Shown here one piece after another: positions 1 through 11,030 of a stretch of 64,000 nt of DNA. Origin of the DNA: Neoceratodus forsteri (Eukaryota > Chordata > Ceratodontiformes > Ceratodontidae); NCBI GenBank assembly GCA_016271365.2, contig JADMNL010000022.1, positions 218,898,501-218,962,500 on the forward strand, read 5' to 3'. The notes under the pieces were generated by a model. It was not told the DNA's origin. It searched no databases and was given only the letters and a program-made list of their open reading frames with translations. Each line of letters starts with the position of its first letter. Within the stretch, counting starts at the first letter, position 1. The position numbers were made by a program, and so were the translations under genes.

Positions 1-3000
1 ATTCTAGACTAGACTATTTCTTTACCTCATGCGAACACTTCTCCTCAGTAAGAGACATAACTATCTGTCCAAAAATAATATCTGATCACCACCCTCTATT
101 ATTAAAAGTTGATATGGGTTAAAAAAAAATATGAAACAAACACTCTGGAGACTAAACCCCTATCTTCTAAAAGATAAAGAATTCACCGACCAAATAAAAA
201 AAATAATTCCACAATTTTTTGGAGAAAACGTATCATCGGCCGTTTCCGAAGTCATATTATGGGATGCCATGAAGGCCACCATCAGAGGTGAGGTCATTGC
301 TTATGCCTCAAGGGAAAAAAAAAAAAAAGAAAGGAAGAGGAAATGACCTTACCAAGACTCTACAAACCCTTCAACTACTTTATAGAGAGGGGGATAAAGA
401 AATAGTAACAAAAATTAGAGCAACTATGTCAGCTCTCCAAAAAAATAATGGATGAAAAGATTCAAATGTCCTTAATATATTTAAAACAAACAAATTACGA
501 GGGTGGATCCAGGGGTACACGCAGATTGACGCAGAAGTTGAGAGCAAGGAAAAACGCAGTAACAATACTAAAAATTAAACATCCTCAAACCGGTAGGGTA
601 ACTCATAAAGAAGACAAAGATAAGCCTTCGCTTATTACTACCAATAGCTCTATACAACACACACCACCTCTTCTCAAGAGGACAGACAAGCTTTTCTAGC
701 TCAATTACAACTCCCTAAAATCTCAACAGTACAAGTCCAGAAATTACAAGCCCCAATATCAATTGAAAAAATAGAGACGGTGGTCACCAAATAATCTTCG
801 GGTCGCTGCCCCGGCCCTAATGGATATGTTAACGAATGGTATAAAATTTTTAATAAAGAATTAACCCCAAGACTTCTCAAGTTGTTTAGAGAAACAGCTA
901 TGGGAAATACACCTCCTCCATCATGGGACTATGTCACAATTGCGGCTATCCCAAAACCCAATGGAAACAAACTAGACCCCTCTGCCTATCGACAGATTTC
1001 AATACTAAATTCAGACTATAAAATCGTCATGGCCATTTGGGCAAAAAGATTAGAAACAATCCTCCCAACGATAATACATCTGGACCAAGCGGGTTTTATA
1101 AAAAAAAACAGAACAACTGACAACGTTAGAAAATCCCTAATACTTATGGAATACATACAAACATGAAAGATTCCAGCTGCCTTTTTAAGCCTCAATGCTG
1201 AAAAGGCATTTGACAAGGTATATTGGCCTTTCCTATGGGATACATTAAAAACATTTGGCTTCCCAGACTCATTGCTGCACTGGTTGACCCAAATATACCT
1301 TTCGCCAAAAGCTTATATTCGAATAAATGGGGGACTTTCCTCCCCGATCTCAATAGGCCAGGGTACAAGGAAAGGTTGTCCTCTCTCCCCTCTATTGTTT
1401 ATATTATATCTTGAACCATTAGCAAGGGCGATAAGAGTATCGAAAAACATAGAGGGCATACCAATGCAGCAATCTGAAAACAAGATTAGTCTTTTCGCAG
1501 ACGACATACTCCTTTCCCTTTTATCCCCTACTGAATCTATTACAGAGACATGGAGAATTCTGTCCCGATTCGAGGAACTGGCCGGCTTTACATTAAACAT
1601 TACAAAAACTAAGGCCCTCTTATATAACTATATTCCTCCAAACACTTTAAAATGAAGTTTAACAATTAAAAGGCACTCACCCAATATAAAATACCTTGGC
1701 ATACACATTCCCCATAATGTTCATGTAATTTAATTAATCAATTACGAACCCATCTCCATAGCGATCAATAAAGATTTGGATAAATGGCTCCACCTTCCAC
1801 TGTCTTTATTCCAACGCATTGAAACCATCAGGATGAATGTCCTACCCCGCCTACTGTACTTGTTCCAAAATATCCCGTATTTCCCATCAATATTATTTCA
1901 AGTCATGGGATAACATGATATCAAAATGTATTTGGAACAAACAGAAACCACAAATTCGCCTTTCTATACTAAAACTATCACTGGCTCAGGGTGGTACTAA
2001 CCTTCTGGACCTAAAAAAATATGCAGAAGCTGCCTTTTTGAAAATTATTCTACTATGGCTCTCTGATCAGTTTGACTCCCAATGGAAGAAACTGGAATTC
2101 CATCTGAACAATATGTATGACATCCAAAAAATTATTTTTTCCTTTCCAGGGAGGACCCCTCCTTTGAGAGATTCTACCGCACAGGTTTTAAAAATTTGGT
2201 TTAAAATGTGAGAAAAAGAGCCACTCCAATTAATCAACAAATATTGTAAGTTAATTTCAGAAGATGATCTCTTCATTCCGTCCTGCAATGACTTAACCTT
2301 CTCCCGCTGGCACAGATTGGGACTGGAGCAGGTATTTCAGTTCTTGGCACAAATGGAATCCTACCATTCGAAGAATTAAAATCTAAATTTAACCTCCCAA
2401 ATGTTGATAATTTCAGATATCTCCAAATTAGAAATCATCTTCTATGTAACAGAATCATCCAGGTTAAACTGACTCCCTCCCTTAAAACTATTTCTTGTCC
2501 ACACTCGGGGACAACACTGGAACCACTTAATCAGTAATTTATATAAAATGATGCGAGACCAATCAAAAGAGTCAACAAACTCAATACTAGTAAGTTGGAA
2601 TAAGGACTTAGACCTCATCGTATCCAAAGAAGAATGGCCCTCTTCGTCCCTGCGAGTGGTCAAAATCACCAGATCTCGTGTCTGGAGGGAATACTCCTGG
2701 AAATGTAGATCAAGATTTTTCAGGTCGCCGGCAAGTCTGACTAAATGCCTTCCGAATGAATACAGGGCTTGTTGGAGGGAGTGTGGAGCCGAATTAGCTG
2801 ACTTAGCACATATAATGTGTCAATGTCCATGCTTAATGCCCTTCTGGTTATGTATACAAAAAGAAATTAGTGAGGGCCTAGGTGAGTGTGTCGAGCTCAG
2901 GGCCATCTACCCGGATCGTCTCCCCCCCGCCCCCAGACAAAAACCCTGCTTCCCATTCTGCTGTTGGCCGCAAAAAAAATTCTTAACAAGGAAATGGATG

Positions 3001-3087
3001 ACTAAAGTAGTACCAAGTATGCAAGACTGGAGGCGAATTATGAATTCTATATACCAGATGGAAAACGTTCACAGTGAAACTAAATAA
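1..3087 (+). pseudogene. L1 ORF2 (endonuclease tail, reverse transcriptase, C-terminal Cys-rich motif), broken
   Basis: ORF2 encodes the endonuclease/reverse transcriptase that copies L1 RNA at a nicked chromosomal target. Visible parts in order are the linker (131-346, WRLNPYLLKD), RT entry blocks (882-1166, with AGFIKKNRTTDNVRKS), the RT palm (1170-1655, with SLNAEKAFDKVYWPF, QGTRKGCPLSPL and the catalytic LFADD), the thumb (1837-2211), and a C-terminal C-x3-C-x8-H-x4-C motif near 2,770-2,830. In-frame stops (for example after EYIQT at 1,164) and several frameshifts divide it into at least six pieces, so it cannot make a full protein. The endonuclease core lies outside the window. The family is secure; exact limits of each piece are approximate. 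Confidence 0.85.
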
Positions 3088-3397
3088 CCAAACGGATGGA
3101 TTTGCCACACTTTGGCAGAGATGGTCAATTTATCAGGCAAGGGTTGATCCTGATTTCTGTCCCTAGTGGGTGTGTTCGAGGGGGATGAAAAAGAGTGGGG
3201 TCACAGAATTGTTTGAATCCAACACAGAAAATGGCAGACCTGTTTTAGTCCTAATCTGTATCAAATGTAAAAGATATTCATGCACTGTATACCTGTATCA
3301 CAACAAATCTGAAGCAAGCATAGAAAATGTTCTGATTGTAAAATGTCTCCTGACACAAAAGTAAGAAAAAATCCAATAAAAATATATTTAAAAAAAA
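1..3397 (+). mobile_element. L1-clade LINE, 5'-truncated by the window edge
   Basis: A non-LTR retrotransposon on the plus strand. It enters the window inside ORF2, at the end of the endonuclease region (an SDHHPLLL-like motif is encoded near 85-110), and continues through reverse transcriptase to a short 3' tail. The 3' end is an A-rich run (about 3,376-3,397) preceded by AATAAA, as expected of L1. It is the only element in the window that points right. It stops exactly where the truncated YR gene of E1 begins, so either it inserted into E1 or a rearrangement joined them. Family assignment rests on the RT block order and on phrases typical of vertebrate L1 (AEKAFDKV, GTRKGCPLSPLLF, LFADD). 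Confidence 0.85.
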
Positions 3398-3848
3398 GGT
3401 GCGGGCTACATCCAACTGTGCTAACGCCTTGTCTGCAAACAGAGCATGATAGGCAGAGACAGCCCACATGTGCACCTTAATAGAGGAGTAACTCAGGCCA
3501 TGTCGGTACAAGGAGAGGAGGTACTGTAACGCTGAGTTCACTGGACAGGTGATGGGGTCCAAATGCTGTGACGAGGCCCATAAACAAAACCGCTTCAATT
3601 TCATAGCATAGGCGAAGCGGGTGAATGGGCTTCCTCGCTGACACTAAGACTGCTGCCACTTCTGGGGAAACCCCATATCTCTGTTGAGCTACGTCTGAAG
3701 GAGCCAAGCATGCAGATGTAAGGAACGAAGATCCGGATGGACCAGCGACCCCTGTTCCTGGGATAGCAACTGCGAGCATATGGGCAGCGGAGTTAGAGGT
3801 TCCATGGATAACCACTGCAGGAATGGGAACCAAATCTGCCGAGGCCAT
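3398..3848 (-). pseudogene. E1 tyrosine recombinase, N-terminal domain only
   Basis: The YR of DIRS elements inserts a circular cDNA into the chromosome. Only its N-terminal DNA-binding (SAM-like) half survives here. The translation contains the family phrases YGVSPEVAAVLVSARKP (about 3,640-3,690), LKRFCLWASSQHLDP and YSSIKVHMWAVSAYHALF (about 3,440-3,600). After TFF the reading runs into the L1 3' tail at 3,397, so the Arg, His-x-x-Arg and Tyr catalytic residues are absent. A frameshift separates the two surviving pieces. Its start overlaps the end of the pol ORF in another frame, as in the other copies. Confidence 0.8.
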
Positions 3849-5560
3849 CTGGGGCTACTAGAATCATTCGAGCCCTTTTTGCCTGTAACTTCAGCAGGAC
3901 TCTCTGAATGAGAGGGAAGGGCGTGAAGGCATAGAGAAACTTCCCTGCCCAGCAAAGGGATAACGCGTCTGGCCAGAAAACTCCAGGCACATGCTCTCGT
4001 GAGCAAACTATTGGCAGTTTGGCACTGCGTGGTGATGCAAAGAGGTCCAGCTCTGGATGACCCCACTTGTTGAAGAGCTGATCTGCTACGGACTGTAGCA
4101 GCTCCCACTCGTGCGCTCTGGAACGAGACCTGCTCAAGCTGTCGGCCAGATTGTTCAGGACACCTGGAACATGCACTGCGGACAGCAGAATGTGCCGCCC
4201 CAGTGCCAGACTCTCACTGCCTCCCTGCAAAGAGGATACGAATGAGTACCCCCTTTCTTGTTGATGTAGAAGACGACCGCCATATTGTCTGTTTGAATCA
4301 GAAGAGAGCCCGGCACCAGGTCCTCTTGAAAGGCCTGTAAGGCACAGAGAACCACTCGCATCTCCAATACATTGATATGGAGAGATCGCTCCTCGGGTGT
4401 CCAAACCCCTTGCGTTTGAACACCCAGGTGCGCTCCCCATCCCACATCCGATGCATCTATCGTAAGACTCTGACCTGGTGGCTCCAGACGAAACCTGACC
4501 CCTTTCTCCAAATTCCAGGGGTCCATCCACCAAAGCAAAGTTCTCCTGACTGGCTCGGTGATCCTGACCAGAAAGTCTAGATTGTCGTAGCCCTGGTCCC
4601 ACTGTACCCTGAGCATACACTGTGGGACCCGCATGTGGAGGCGGGCCAGAGGAGTGACTGGAATGGCCGCTGCCATGTGCCCCAGTAGCCTGAGGAAGTT
4701 CCGCTCTGGAACTTGAGGAGTTACTGAGATCCATTCGGCAATCTCTCGCAGGTGATCGCCCCTGTCTGGGGGTAGGAAGGCCATGCCCTGGATAGAATCC
4801 AGGACCGTTCCAATGAAGACGAGTCTGACTGGGCTCGGGATGATTTTTGAGGGTTCAGGGTGATCCCCAGCTCTTGGAACAGAGTATAGGTGTCTCCGAG
4901 GGCGTGAAGTAGGCTTGACCTGGATGGGGCTGTAAGCAGCCAATCATCGAGGTAAGGGAAAACGTAGTGCCCCATGCGCCTTAGAGCCACAGCCACCACT
5001 GCCAAGCATTATGTAAAGACTCACGGAGCAGAGGAGAGGCCAAACGGAAGAACTCTGAATTGGTAGTGCTCCCCTTGGAAGTGGAACCTCAGAAACTTCC
5101 GTTGGGGAGGGAAGACCCCAATAAGCATATAAGCATCTTGCATGTCTAGGGAGCAGAGCCAGTCTCCTTGGTGCAGCAGGGGAAGTAGTCCTGGAAGGGT
5201 CACCATCCTGAAACTTTTGTACTCTATAAAGAGACAGAGAGCTGAGGTCCAGAATGGGACGAAGATCCTGTGTCTTTTTCAGGACCAGGAAGAAGTGGGA
5301 ATAAAACCCCTTTCCCCGCTGATGCAAGGGGACTCACTCCATTGCCTTTTTTTTGCAAGAGGGTCCAAATTTCTCCTTCTATCAGTGGGATGTGAGGAGG
5401 AGGAGGATATCGGGAATACTTTGGTGGAGTATTTGAAGGGAACTCTGTGAACTTTAGTGTGTGCCCTCTCCTGATAATGTCCAGGACCCATTGGTCTGCA
5501 GTTATCGACCTCCACCCTTCGAGATGAAGGGAGAAGCGGCCCCACAGTCTCCCCGGAGTC
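3793..5560 (-). pseudogene. E1 reverse transcriptase / RNase H, frameshifted
   Basis: DIRS polymerase ORF. Reading leftward from about 5,560, the RT has SHFFLVLKK and LRPILDLSSLSLY (5,327-5,230), the DMQDAYM block (about 5,140), FQGEHYQFRVLPFGLSSAP (about 5,060) and the catalytic YLDD box in VFPYLDDWLL (about 4,950). RNase H follows with DASDVGWGAHLG (about 4,460), LEMRVVLCALQAF and QTDNMAVVFYINKKGGT (about 4,270-4,330). The conserved post-RNase H tail (PRQIWFPFLQ) ends near 3,800 and overlaps the YR reading frame. At least three frame changes are visible. All catalytic motifs can be found, but not in one frame. Confidence 0.85.
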
Positions 5561-7800
5561 TTCCTTTGGAAGGGGGGGGCGGAAGGGAGTCATTGGGCTG
5601 AGCCAGGTGAAGGCAGAGAGGCCTGGGAGGACTTGGGCCCACTGTTAGGAGCGCCTCCAGGTTGCTGGTTACTGGCTCTCCTACGAAAGCCACCTCTCTG
5701 ACCCTGCTGATTACCACGGGCTTGTCCACCTTGACCACCTGAGGGCTTATGAAATGGCAGTTTCCGTTGTCGTCGCTGGTCGCCGTGGTACATTTGGCGG
5801 ACCAACCAGATGGACTTGCCTGACTCTTGGAGACGAGAAATCAAAGCTTCCATCTCTTGCCCAAACAACACGGTACCCTGGAATGACAAATCCTTGATAC
5901 CGGACTGCAGATCCTGGTGAAAACCCAACACTCAACCAGGCGTGGCGCTGAAGGCACACCCCGGAAGTGACTGCCCGGGCTGCCGTATCCGAAGTGTCAT
6001 ATGAGGCTCTCAGGACATGAGAACCTACGTCGGAGCCCGATTTAACAATGTCCAGAAGTTCCGTCTTCTGCTTGGAATCTGGCATAGCTCTCAATAGCTC
6101 TTGTTCCCTCTCTCACAGTGCATTCTGGAACCGGACCATATGCGTCAGGAAGTTAAGGCACCGGATGGAGTGGGTGGAGGCAGAGTAAACTTACTTGCCT
6201 ATCTGGTCCAAATACCGAGACTCCAGATCGGGAGGCTGTGACCTAAGGTGCTTCGGCTGCCTGGACTTGTCATGGGCAGCTGTGATGACCGAACAGTCCG
6301 CCTGAGGGTTCTCTGTTAAAAAGGCTTCTGCCCTTGGAGTCTTATACAGCCTGTCCAATTTTTTGGGAACAGCTGGGATGGAAGTTGGACGCTTCCAGGT
6401 AGTCCGAGTCAGGTCCTGAAAAATGTCCACTAAAGGAGGGACCACCAATGGTTTTGGCTCCTTTTGCCTCAGGTATTTGGCCAACCTTCGTCGTTCCGGA
6501 TCCAGGTCCTCCGTTTCCCACTCATTGGAGGCCTGGATATGCCTCATGACGTCCATGAAGGTTGGATCGTCTAGAGGCGAGCAAGGCTGGTCCTTCTCTC
6601 CTGGGGACCACTCCAAGTCGAGAGAGGAAGAAGATGTCGATGAAGACGAGGGAGACCGACTACTAGGTCTGGAATAGTCAGATCTCTCCTTATGACCAGA
6701 CTCCCTCTGTCGTCGGCAGCTGGGGGACCAATGTCGGTCCGAAGACAGACTCTGATGGAGCAATGACCGACGTCTATCAGAGGACCGACGTCGGGAGCAC
6801 TCTCATCTAGGAGATCGAGAAGGGATGTGAGTGAGAGACCTGGACCGGCGACGGTCTCCCGAGTCTTTGGAGCATCGGCGGTGGTCTTTGGACCGGGCGC
6901 AGGAACGAACCCTGGATGAAGGTGTAGGCAGCTGCTCTGGGGACTTCTTCGGGGAAGGCTCACCTTCAGGATGTGGTTTGCCCTCCTCCCCTGTCTGGTA
7001 CCGGTGTCTGGACCAGCAACGGGGGTCATCCACTTCTGGACCTGTCCCCACCAAAAGGAGAACAACTCCTGCAGCTCGTCCTTCGAGAGAACCTCAGCAG
7101 CGCGGCCCAGAAAGGGAGTATCCAGACGTCGGCCCATGAGGGAGAGCCCTCTTGGGAGCACAGGGGGGAGGAGGATGTGGGAGATGGGGATGTCGGCTCT
7201 TCCGTGGCCGCGCACGCACCCTTCACCCCATCAACCGGTGTCGGTGGTGGGACCGACGACGGGGTGCCACCGGAGAGTCCTTCGGCTCCAGAGGCACACC
7301 TTTAGCAGGCTGCACCGGTGCCTTGGGAGGTGGGGCCAAAGCTTTCACCTCCAAGGGCTTGGTGGTAACCCTTAGCGGGGTTACCTTAGGCTTGGCCGAC
7401 TTCTCCCCCAATGGGCCAGCCTTGGCCTTAGAAGATTTCGGATGCTTGCCTGAGCCCAGGGAAACACAGGCCTTCTTAGGAGAGGGCCGCGAGCGAGAAC
7501 GGGACCGCGACTGGAGCCGGGACTGACTACGGTCTTTCTCGTGGTGCTTGGTCTTCTCCTTGCGCTTCCCCTCCGAGGAGTGCAGATCCATCTTCTTTTC
7601 CAAAAGGAACGTCTTCAGGGCCTTGAGACATCTGATTAGAGTCCGGCTGGTGAACGCCTGGCAGGCTGAGCAGGCCGCAGTATCATGGTCCGGCCCGAGG
7701 CAAAAGACGCAGCGCTTGTGCCCGTCCTTAGCAGGTATTGTCTCTCACAGTCGCATTTGTTTTGGTGTGGCTCTGGAGAGACCAACGACGGCGAAGACAT
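5560..7800 (-). pseudogene. E1 gag-like ORF with zinc knuckle and Arg-Ser tract, frameshifted
   Basis: The ORF1 (gag-like, RNA-binding) product starts at an ATG at 7,800-7,798 (MSSPSLVSPEPHQNKCD). A frameshift soon after separates this from the knuckle CVFCLGPDHDTAACSAC (about 7,690-7,740), which fits C-x2-C-x4-H-x4-C-x2-C. It is followed by an Arg/Ser-rich stretch (SRLQSRSRSRSRPS, about 7,480-7,520). The conserved central domain lies at 6,191-6,763 (DDPTFMDVMRHIQASNEWE, ...KPLVVPPLVDIF) and continues at 5,590-6,094 (SDVGSHVLRASYDTSDTAARA). No enzymatic function is expected. Multiple frameshifts and stops make it a pseudogene. Confidence 0.75.
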
Positions 7801-7917
7801 CCATCGAGAACTTAAGAAAAACAGTTGAAAGCAGTACAAAAATGGGTTAAAAAAATAGCTGCTTAGCTGTTTCTGGCAAGCTGAAATGAAGACTTCTTCT
7901 CACGTGCGCGGGACGTG

Positions 7918-8073
7918 GCGGGAAAAGAACTGAGGTGGAGCTGGGTCCGCCCCGCTTTTGTACCATGGCCGACGTCGGGGGCGGTACTTGCTGTATACTG
8001 CTGGCAGAAAAGTTTTCTGGAGGGTCCTAGTGCCTGCATTACAGTCCTAATTGTTACAGCCTGCTGCAAGAGC
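7918..8073 (-). repeat. E1 left terminal repeat, degraded
   Basis: Matches the left terminal repeats of E2 and E6 (GGCGGGAAAAGAAC at the inner edge; TAACAGCCTGCTGCAAGAGC-like outer part, with GACGTCGGGGGCGG between). The TATA position reads CTTTTGTACC and is probably dead. The terminal GTAAGAT found in other copies is absent. Confidence 0.7.
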
Positions 8074-9354
8074 CCCCACTAGAAATAAAATCCAAATCTG
8101 TCTGGGCCAAAATGGCGCGATAAATATCAGCATTGCCTGCTCTCTGCAGAGTTTCAATAGGACCCTCTGGATCAGCGGGAAGGGAGGAAATGCATAGAGG
8201 AATCTGCCCATCCAGGAGAGGGACAAAGCGTCTCACCAGAAAACACCAGACTCTGGATCTAGCGAGCAAAAATTGGGCAGTTTTGTGTTGGATGGGGACG
8301 CGAAAAGGTCGAACTCTGGTGTGCCCCATCTGTGAAACAGATCCTCTACTACCTCCTGGAGTAGTTCCCTTTCATGGACTCTGGCCTGAGAGCGGCTCAG
8401 GCTGTCTGCAATGACGTTGTCCACTCCTGGGACATGAACAGCAATGAGGTTTGCGCCGTGTTGTAGAACCCAATCCCACAACCCTCATGGCCTCCATGCA
8501 AAGCGGGTAGGAACGGGTGCCTCCTTGTTTGTTGAGGTAATACACCACCGCGGTATTGTCTGTAACAGCAGAGTACCTGGTGGGATCTCCGACTGGAAGG
8601 CCTGCAAGGCATAAAGAACTGCTCTCATTTCCAAAATATTTATGTGGAGATGAGCTTCCTGGGGCGTCCATGAGCCCTGAGACCTGACCCCATCAAGGTG
8701 TGCTCCCCAACCGAACCCTGAGGCATCCATGGAGAGAGTCACAATCGGAGACGGCGCAATGAAGGGAACTTCCGCAGACAGGTTCTTTGAATCTAGCCAC
8801 TATTGCCAATCCCGGATGACGGCATTCGTGATCCGAACTGGAAGCGGCAAATGCTCTTGCTTCTGATCCCATTGTACCCGTGACATCCACTGGGTCACCC
8901 GCAAGTGGAGACGGGCTAGCGGGACTGTTGCAATGGCTGCAGCCATGTGTCCGAGCAGCCAAAGGACCAGTCTCCTTTGCCAAGATGTCCCTGATGAGGG
9001 AGCTGACGTGTTCCGCTCAGTCCTAGGCAGAAAAGCTCTCCTCTGGACGGTGTCCAGAACTACGCCTATGAACTGCAGATTCTGAGAAAGAACCAGGCGT
9101 GACTTCTCCTGACTGATAATGATGCCCAATGTCCCGAACAGGGACTGAGTACAGTGAATGGTGGACATCAGCGCCTCCCGAGTGGGTGCCATGAGGAGCC
9201 AGTCGTCCAGGTAGAGGAACACGTAATGGCCTTGTCTCCTTAGAGCCGTTACTACGACTGCCATGCACTTCGTAAACACCTGAGGTGCTGATGACAGTCC
9301 GAAAGGGAGGGCTCGGAACTGATAATGGCGACCTAGAAATGCGAATCGCAAGAA
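8074..9354 (-). mobile_element. E2, downstream part (split by E3)
   Basis: Polymerase portion of a subfamily Ib DIRS element. The other part lies at 15,626-18,551; E3 was inserted between them. Removing E3 restores an open frame across the joint (AHRK from the right part, FLRF from this part). The element's YR gene, ICR and right end are not present: the sequence changes at 8,073/8,074 into the left end of E1. Confidence 0.88.
8074..9354 (-). pseudogene. E2 reverse transcriptase C-terminal part and RNase H
   Basis: Reading leftward from 9,354: FLRFAFLGRHYQFRALPFGL, then the catalytic YLDD box (VFLYLDDWLLMAP, about 9,200), the RT thumb (8,800-9,100, LGHMAAAIATVPLARLHLR), and RNase H with DASGFGWGAHLDG (about 8,700), LEMRAVLYALQAFQ (about 8,610) and NTAVVYYLNKQGGT (about 8,530). 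The DNVIADSLSRSQ block follows at about 8,400, and WGTPEFDLFASPSNTKLP near 8,300. The RT piece is one frame of more than 180 residues. RNase H is spread over two or three frames by small indels. It continues the ORF at 15,626-16,225, from which E3 now separates it. Confidence 0.85.
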
Positions 9355-9575
9355 AGTACAGTTACGTAAGAACTTACTGTAACAGTAGATCTTCGAGAAA
9401 GGCTCTTGCAGTAGGTAATTACATATAGGACTGACGCCAGCCGGCAGCAGGACCCCACGGAACATTTCTAGCTAGCAGTCCCTGGCATAGGGACCGCCTC
9501 ACGTCAGGTGACAGGTGTCATCGGTATCCGGTATAAAGGGGCGGTCCTGGACGCCCGCCTTCCAGTTCTTTCCCG
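9355..9575 (-). repeat. E3 right terminal repeat plus right tail
   Basis: On the plus strand the first 36 or so bases (9,355-9,390) are the right tail absent from the left repeat. From CTCTTGCAGTAGGTAATTAC onward the block is an inverted copy of 15,625-15,441, including a TATAAA at 9,532-9,537, and ends at TTCTTTCCCGC. The tail contains inverted arms GTTACGTAAG / CTTACTGTAAC (9,362-9,383). Confidence 0.88.
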
Positions 9576-9663
9576 CTACAGGCCCGGAAGAGAGAGAAGC
9601 GGATATTTCCCTCGATGGAAAAGGAGCTGAAAAAGCCTAGGGGGATGGAGGGCGGGAAGGTAT

Positions 9664-9770
9664 TACCTACTGCAAGAGCCTCTCTCAAAGATCTACTGTT
9701 ACGGTAAGTTCTTACGTAACTGTACTATCTTACTTCGAGAGGGCTCTTGCAGTAGGTAATTACATATAGA
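9664..9770 (-). repeat. E3 internal complementary region (ICR)
   Basis: Plus-strand 9,664-9,726 is the reverse complement of the element's right end (9,355-9,418). The next bases (9,727-9,770, ATCTTACTTCGAG...) are the reverse complement of its left end at 15,625. The ICR is thus the two ends joined at 9,726/9,727, the arrangement described for DIRS-1, where it is thought to template the circular intermediate. Confidence 0.88.
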
Positions 9771-9889
9771 ACAGAATCCCAAGCAGTCTGGAACAAAAGA
9801 AAAAGGCACCGGGAGGAGGTACTACTCCAAGAAGTAGCAAGGAAAACCTTGCAAGCCTCAAGAAAGAAGGCCTTGCAAGACAGCTAACC

Positions 9890-11030
9890 CTAAGCCTGCT
9901 CTCACGGGAGGCAATGTCCAAACTGTAATGTTTAGTAAAGGTATGGACGGAAGTGCAAGTAGGCAGCACAGATGTTCGCCGCAGACACGCTTTGAAACAA
10001 GTCAGTAGAGGTTGCTACTCCCCGAGTGAGTGGTTTCTAACTTGACCCGGTAGGGTCTTGTTGTACTTGTCATAACAGAAAGTGATGCAATGGCAAACCA
10101 TTTTGATAGGCATTGCTTAGAGACAGTATTGCCTTCTTTGGAAGCAAAGAGACAAACAACTGATCAGTCTTTCTGAGATCCTTCGTCCTATCGGTGTAGT
10201 ATCTCGGAATCCTGTGAACATCCATGGTATGGAGCATGTATTCTCCTTGATTGGAGTACTGCGTGAAGAAGGCAGGTAATTCAATAGACTGATTTAAGGT
10301 AGATTCCGCTACCACCTTCGGGAGAAACTTAGGATTCGTGCGAAGAGCTACTCGTTCTTTGTGAAAAATCAGATAAGGATTTTGCACATCAGGACCTGAG
10401 CTCGAAATTCTCATGCAGAAGTAATGGCCACCAAGAAGAGTGTCTTCACGATATACACTTCAAGTTCGGGAGCCGCAGGCTCAAAGGGAGGAAGAGTAAG
10501 TTTCAAGGACAAAGTTTAAGTCCCAAGGGGAGCTGGAGTCTGACAGGGGTCTGAGATGAAGGACCCTCTGAGGAAAATTTTGGATACCTCCAGCTGGGCA
10601 AATGCCTTATCAGTGAAAGGGACATGGTAGGCTGAAATAGCCATATGGACTTTCAAAGAGGAGTGACTGAGACCCAGGTCGAAAAGATGACGCATGTACT
10701 CAAGTAGAATGGTCACAGGACAGGAAAAGGGCTCCACGCTCCTGGACGCAGCCCAGATGGAAAATCTTTTCCATTTCATGGCGTAGGTGGACCTAGTGGA
10801 GGGTTTTCTAGCCTCCACCAGAATCTCGGCCACCTTAGGAGAAACGCCAAAACGAGATTGAGCTAGGTCTGCAGGAGCCATGCATGAAGTTGCAGGGACT
10901 TGAGTCCCGGATGGAGCAGGGTCCCCTGATCCTAGGTCAGCAATCCTGGAGATAAAGGAAGAGGAAGAGGATGAACCTCTGAGTATTGTTGTAGAAGAGA
11001 GAACCAAATTTGCCTGGGCCAGAAAGGAGC
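9890..11030 (-). pseudogene. E3 tyrosine recombinase, frameshifted
   Basis: The integration enzyme of the element. The N-terminal domain is in one frame to 10,516 (FGVSPKVAEILVEARKPST, MKWKRFSIWAASRSVEP, HSSLKVHMAISAYHVPFTD). The middle part is at 10,070-10,414 (NPYLIFHKERVALRTNPKF, ELPAFFTQYSNQGEY). The C-terminal KHYSLDIASRESR, containing the nucleophile Tyr, lies near 9,905-9,940. The His-x-x-Arg box near 10,030 is corrupted compared with GHSTRG in E6, E12, E13 and E14, and the first Arg box (TSARRIS elsewhere) is interrupted near 10,410. Several small indels look like deletions at short repeats, so some breaks may be assembly errors. Confidence 0.8.

Larger units (their letters stand above)
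3398..8073 (-). mobile_element. E1: DIRS-type YR retrotransposon, subfamily Ib, 3'-truncated
   Basis: Read on the minus strand it runs left terminal repeat (8,073-7,918), gag (about 7,800-5,560), RT/RNase H (about 5,560-3,793) and the N-terminal part of the tyrosine recombinase, then stops at 3,398 against the L1 3' tail. The catalytic recombinase domain, ICR and right end are missing. At its left end the last 18 or so bases found in other copies (ending GTAAGAT) are also missing, and the sequence passes straight into the E2 pol/YR junction region. All genes carry stops or frameshifts. Confidence 0.85.

Noticed and set aside
5142..5450. Antisense ORF over E1 RT as an alternative protein
   Set aside because: No motif, and the minus strand encodes clear RT blocks.
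7152..7526. Plus-strand ORFs of 100-160 residues (for example 7,152-7,526, 14,114-14,605, 59,279-60,013)
   Set aside because: They are antisense shadows of the GC- and repeat-rich gag genes, with no recognisable motifs.
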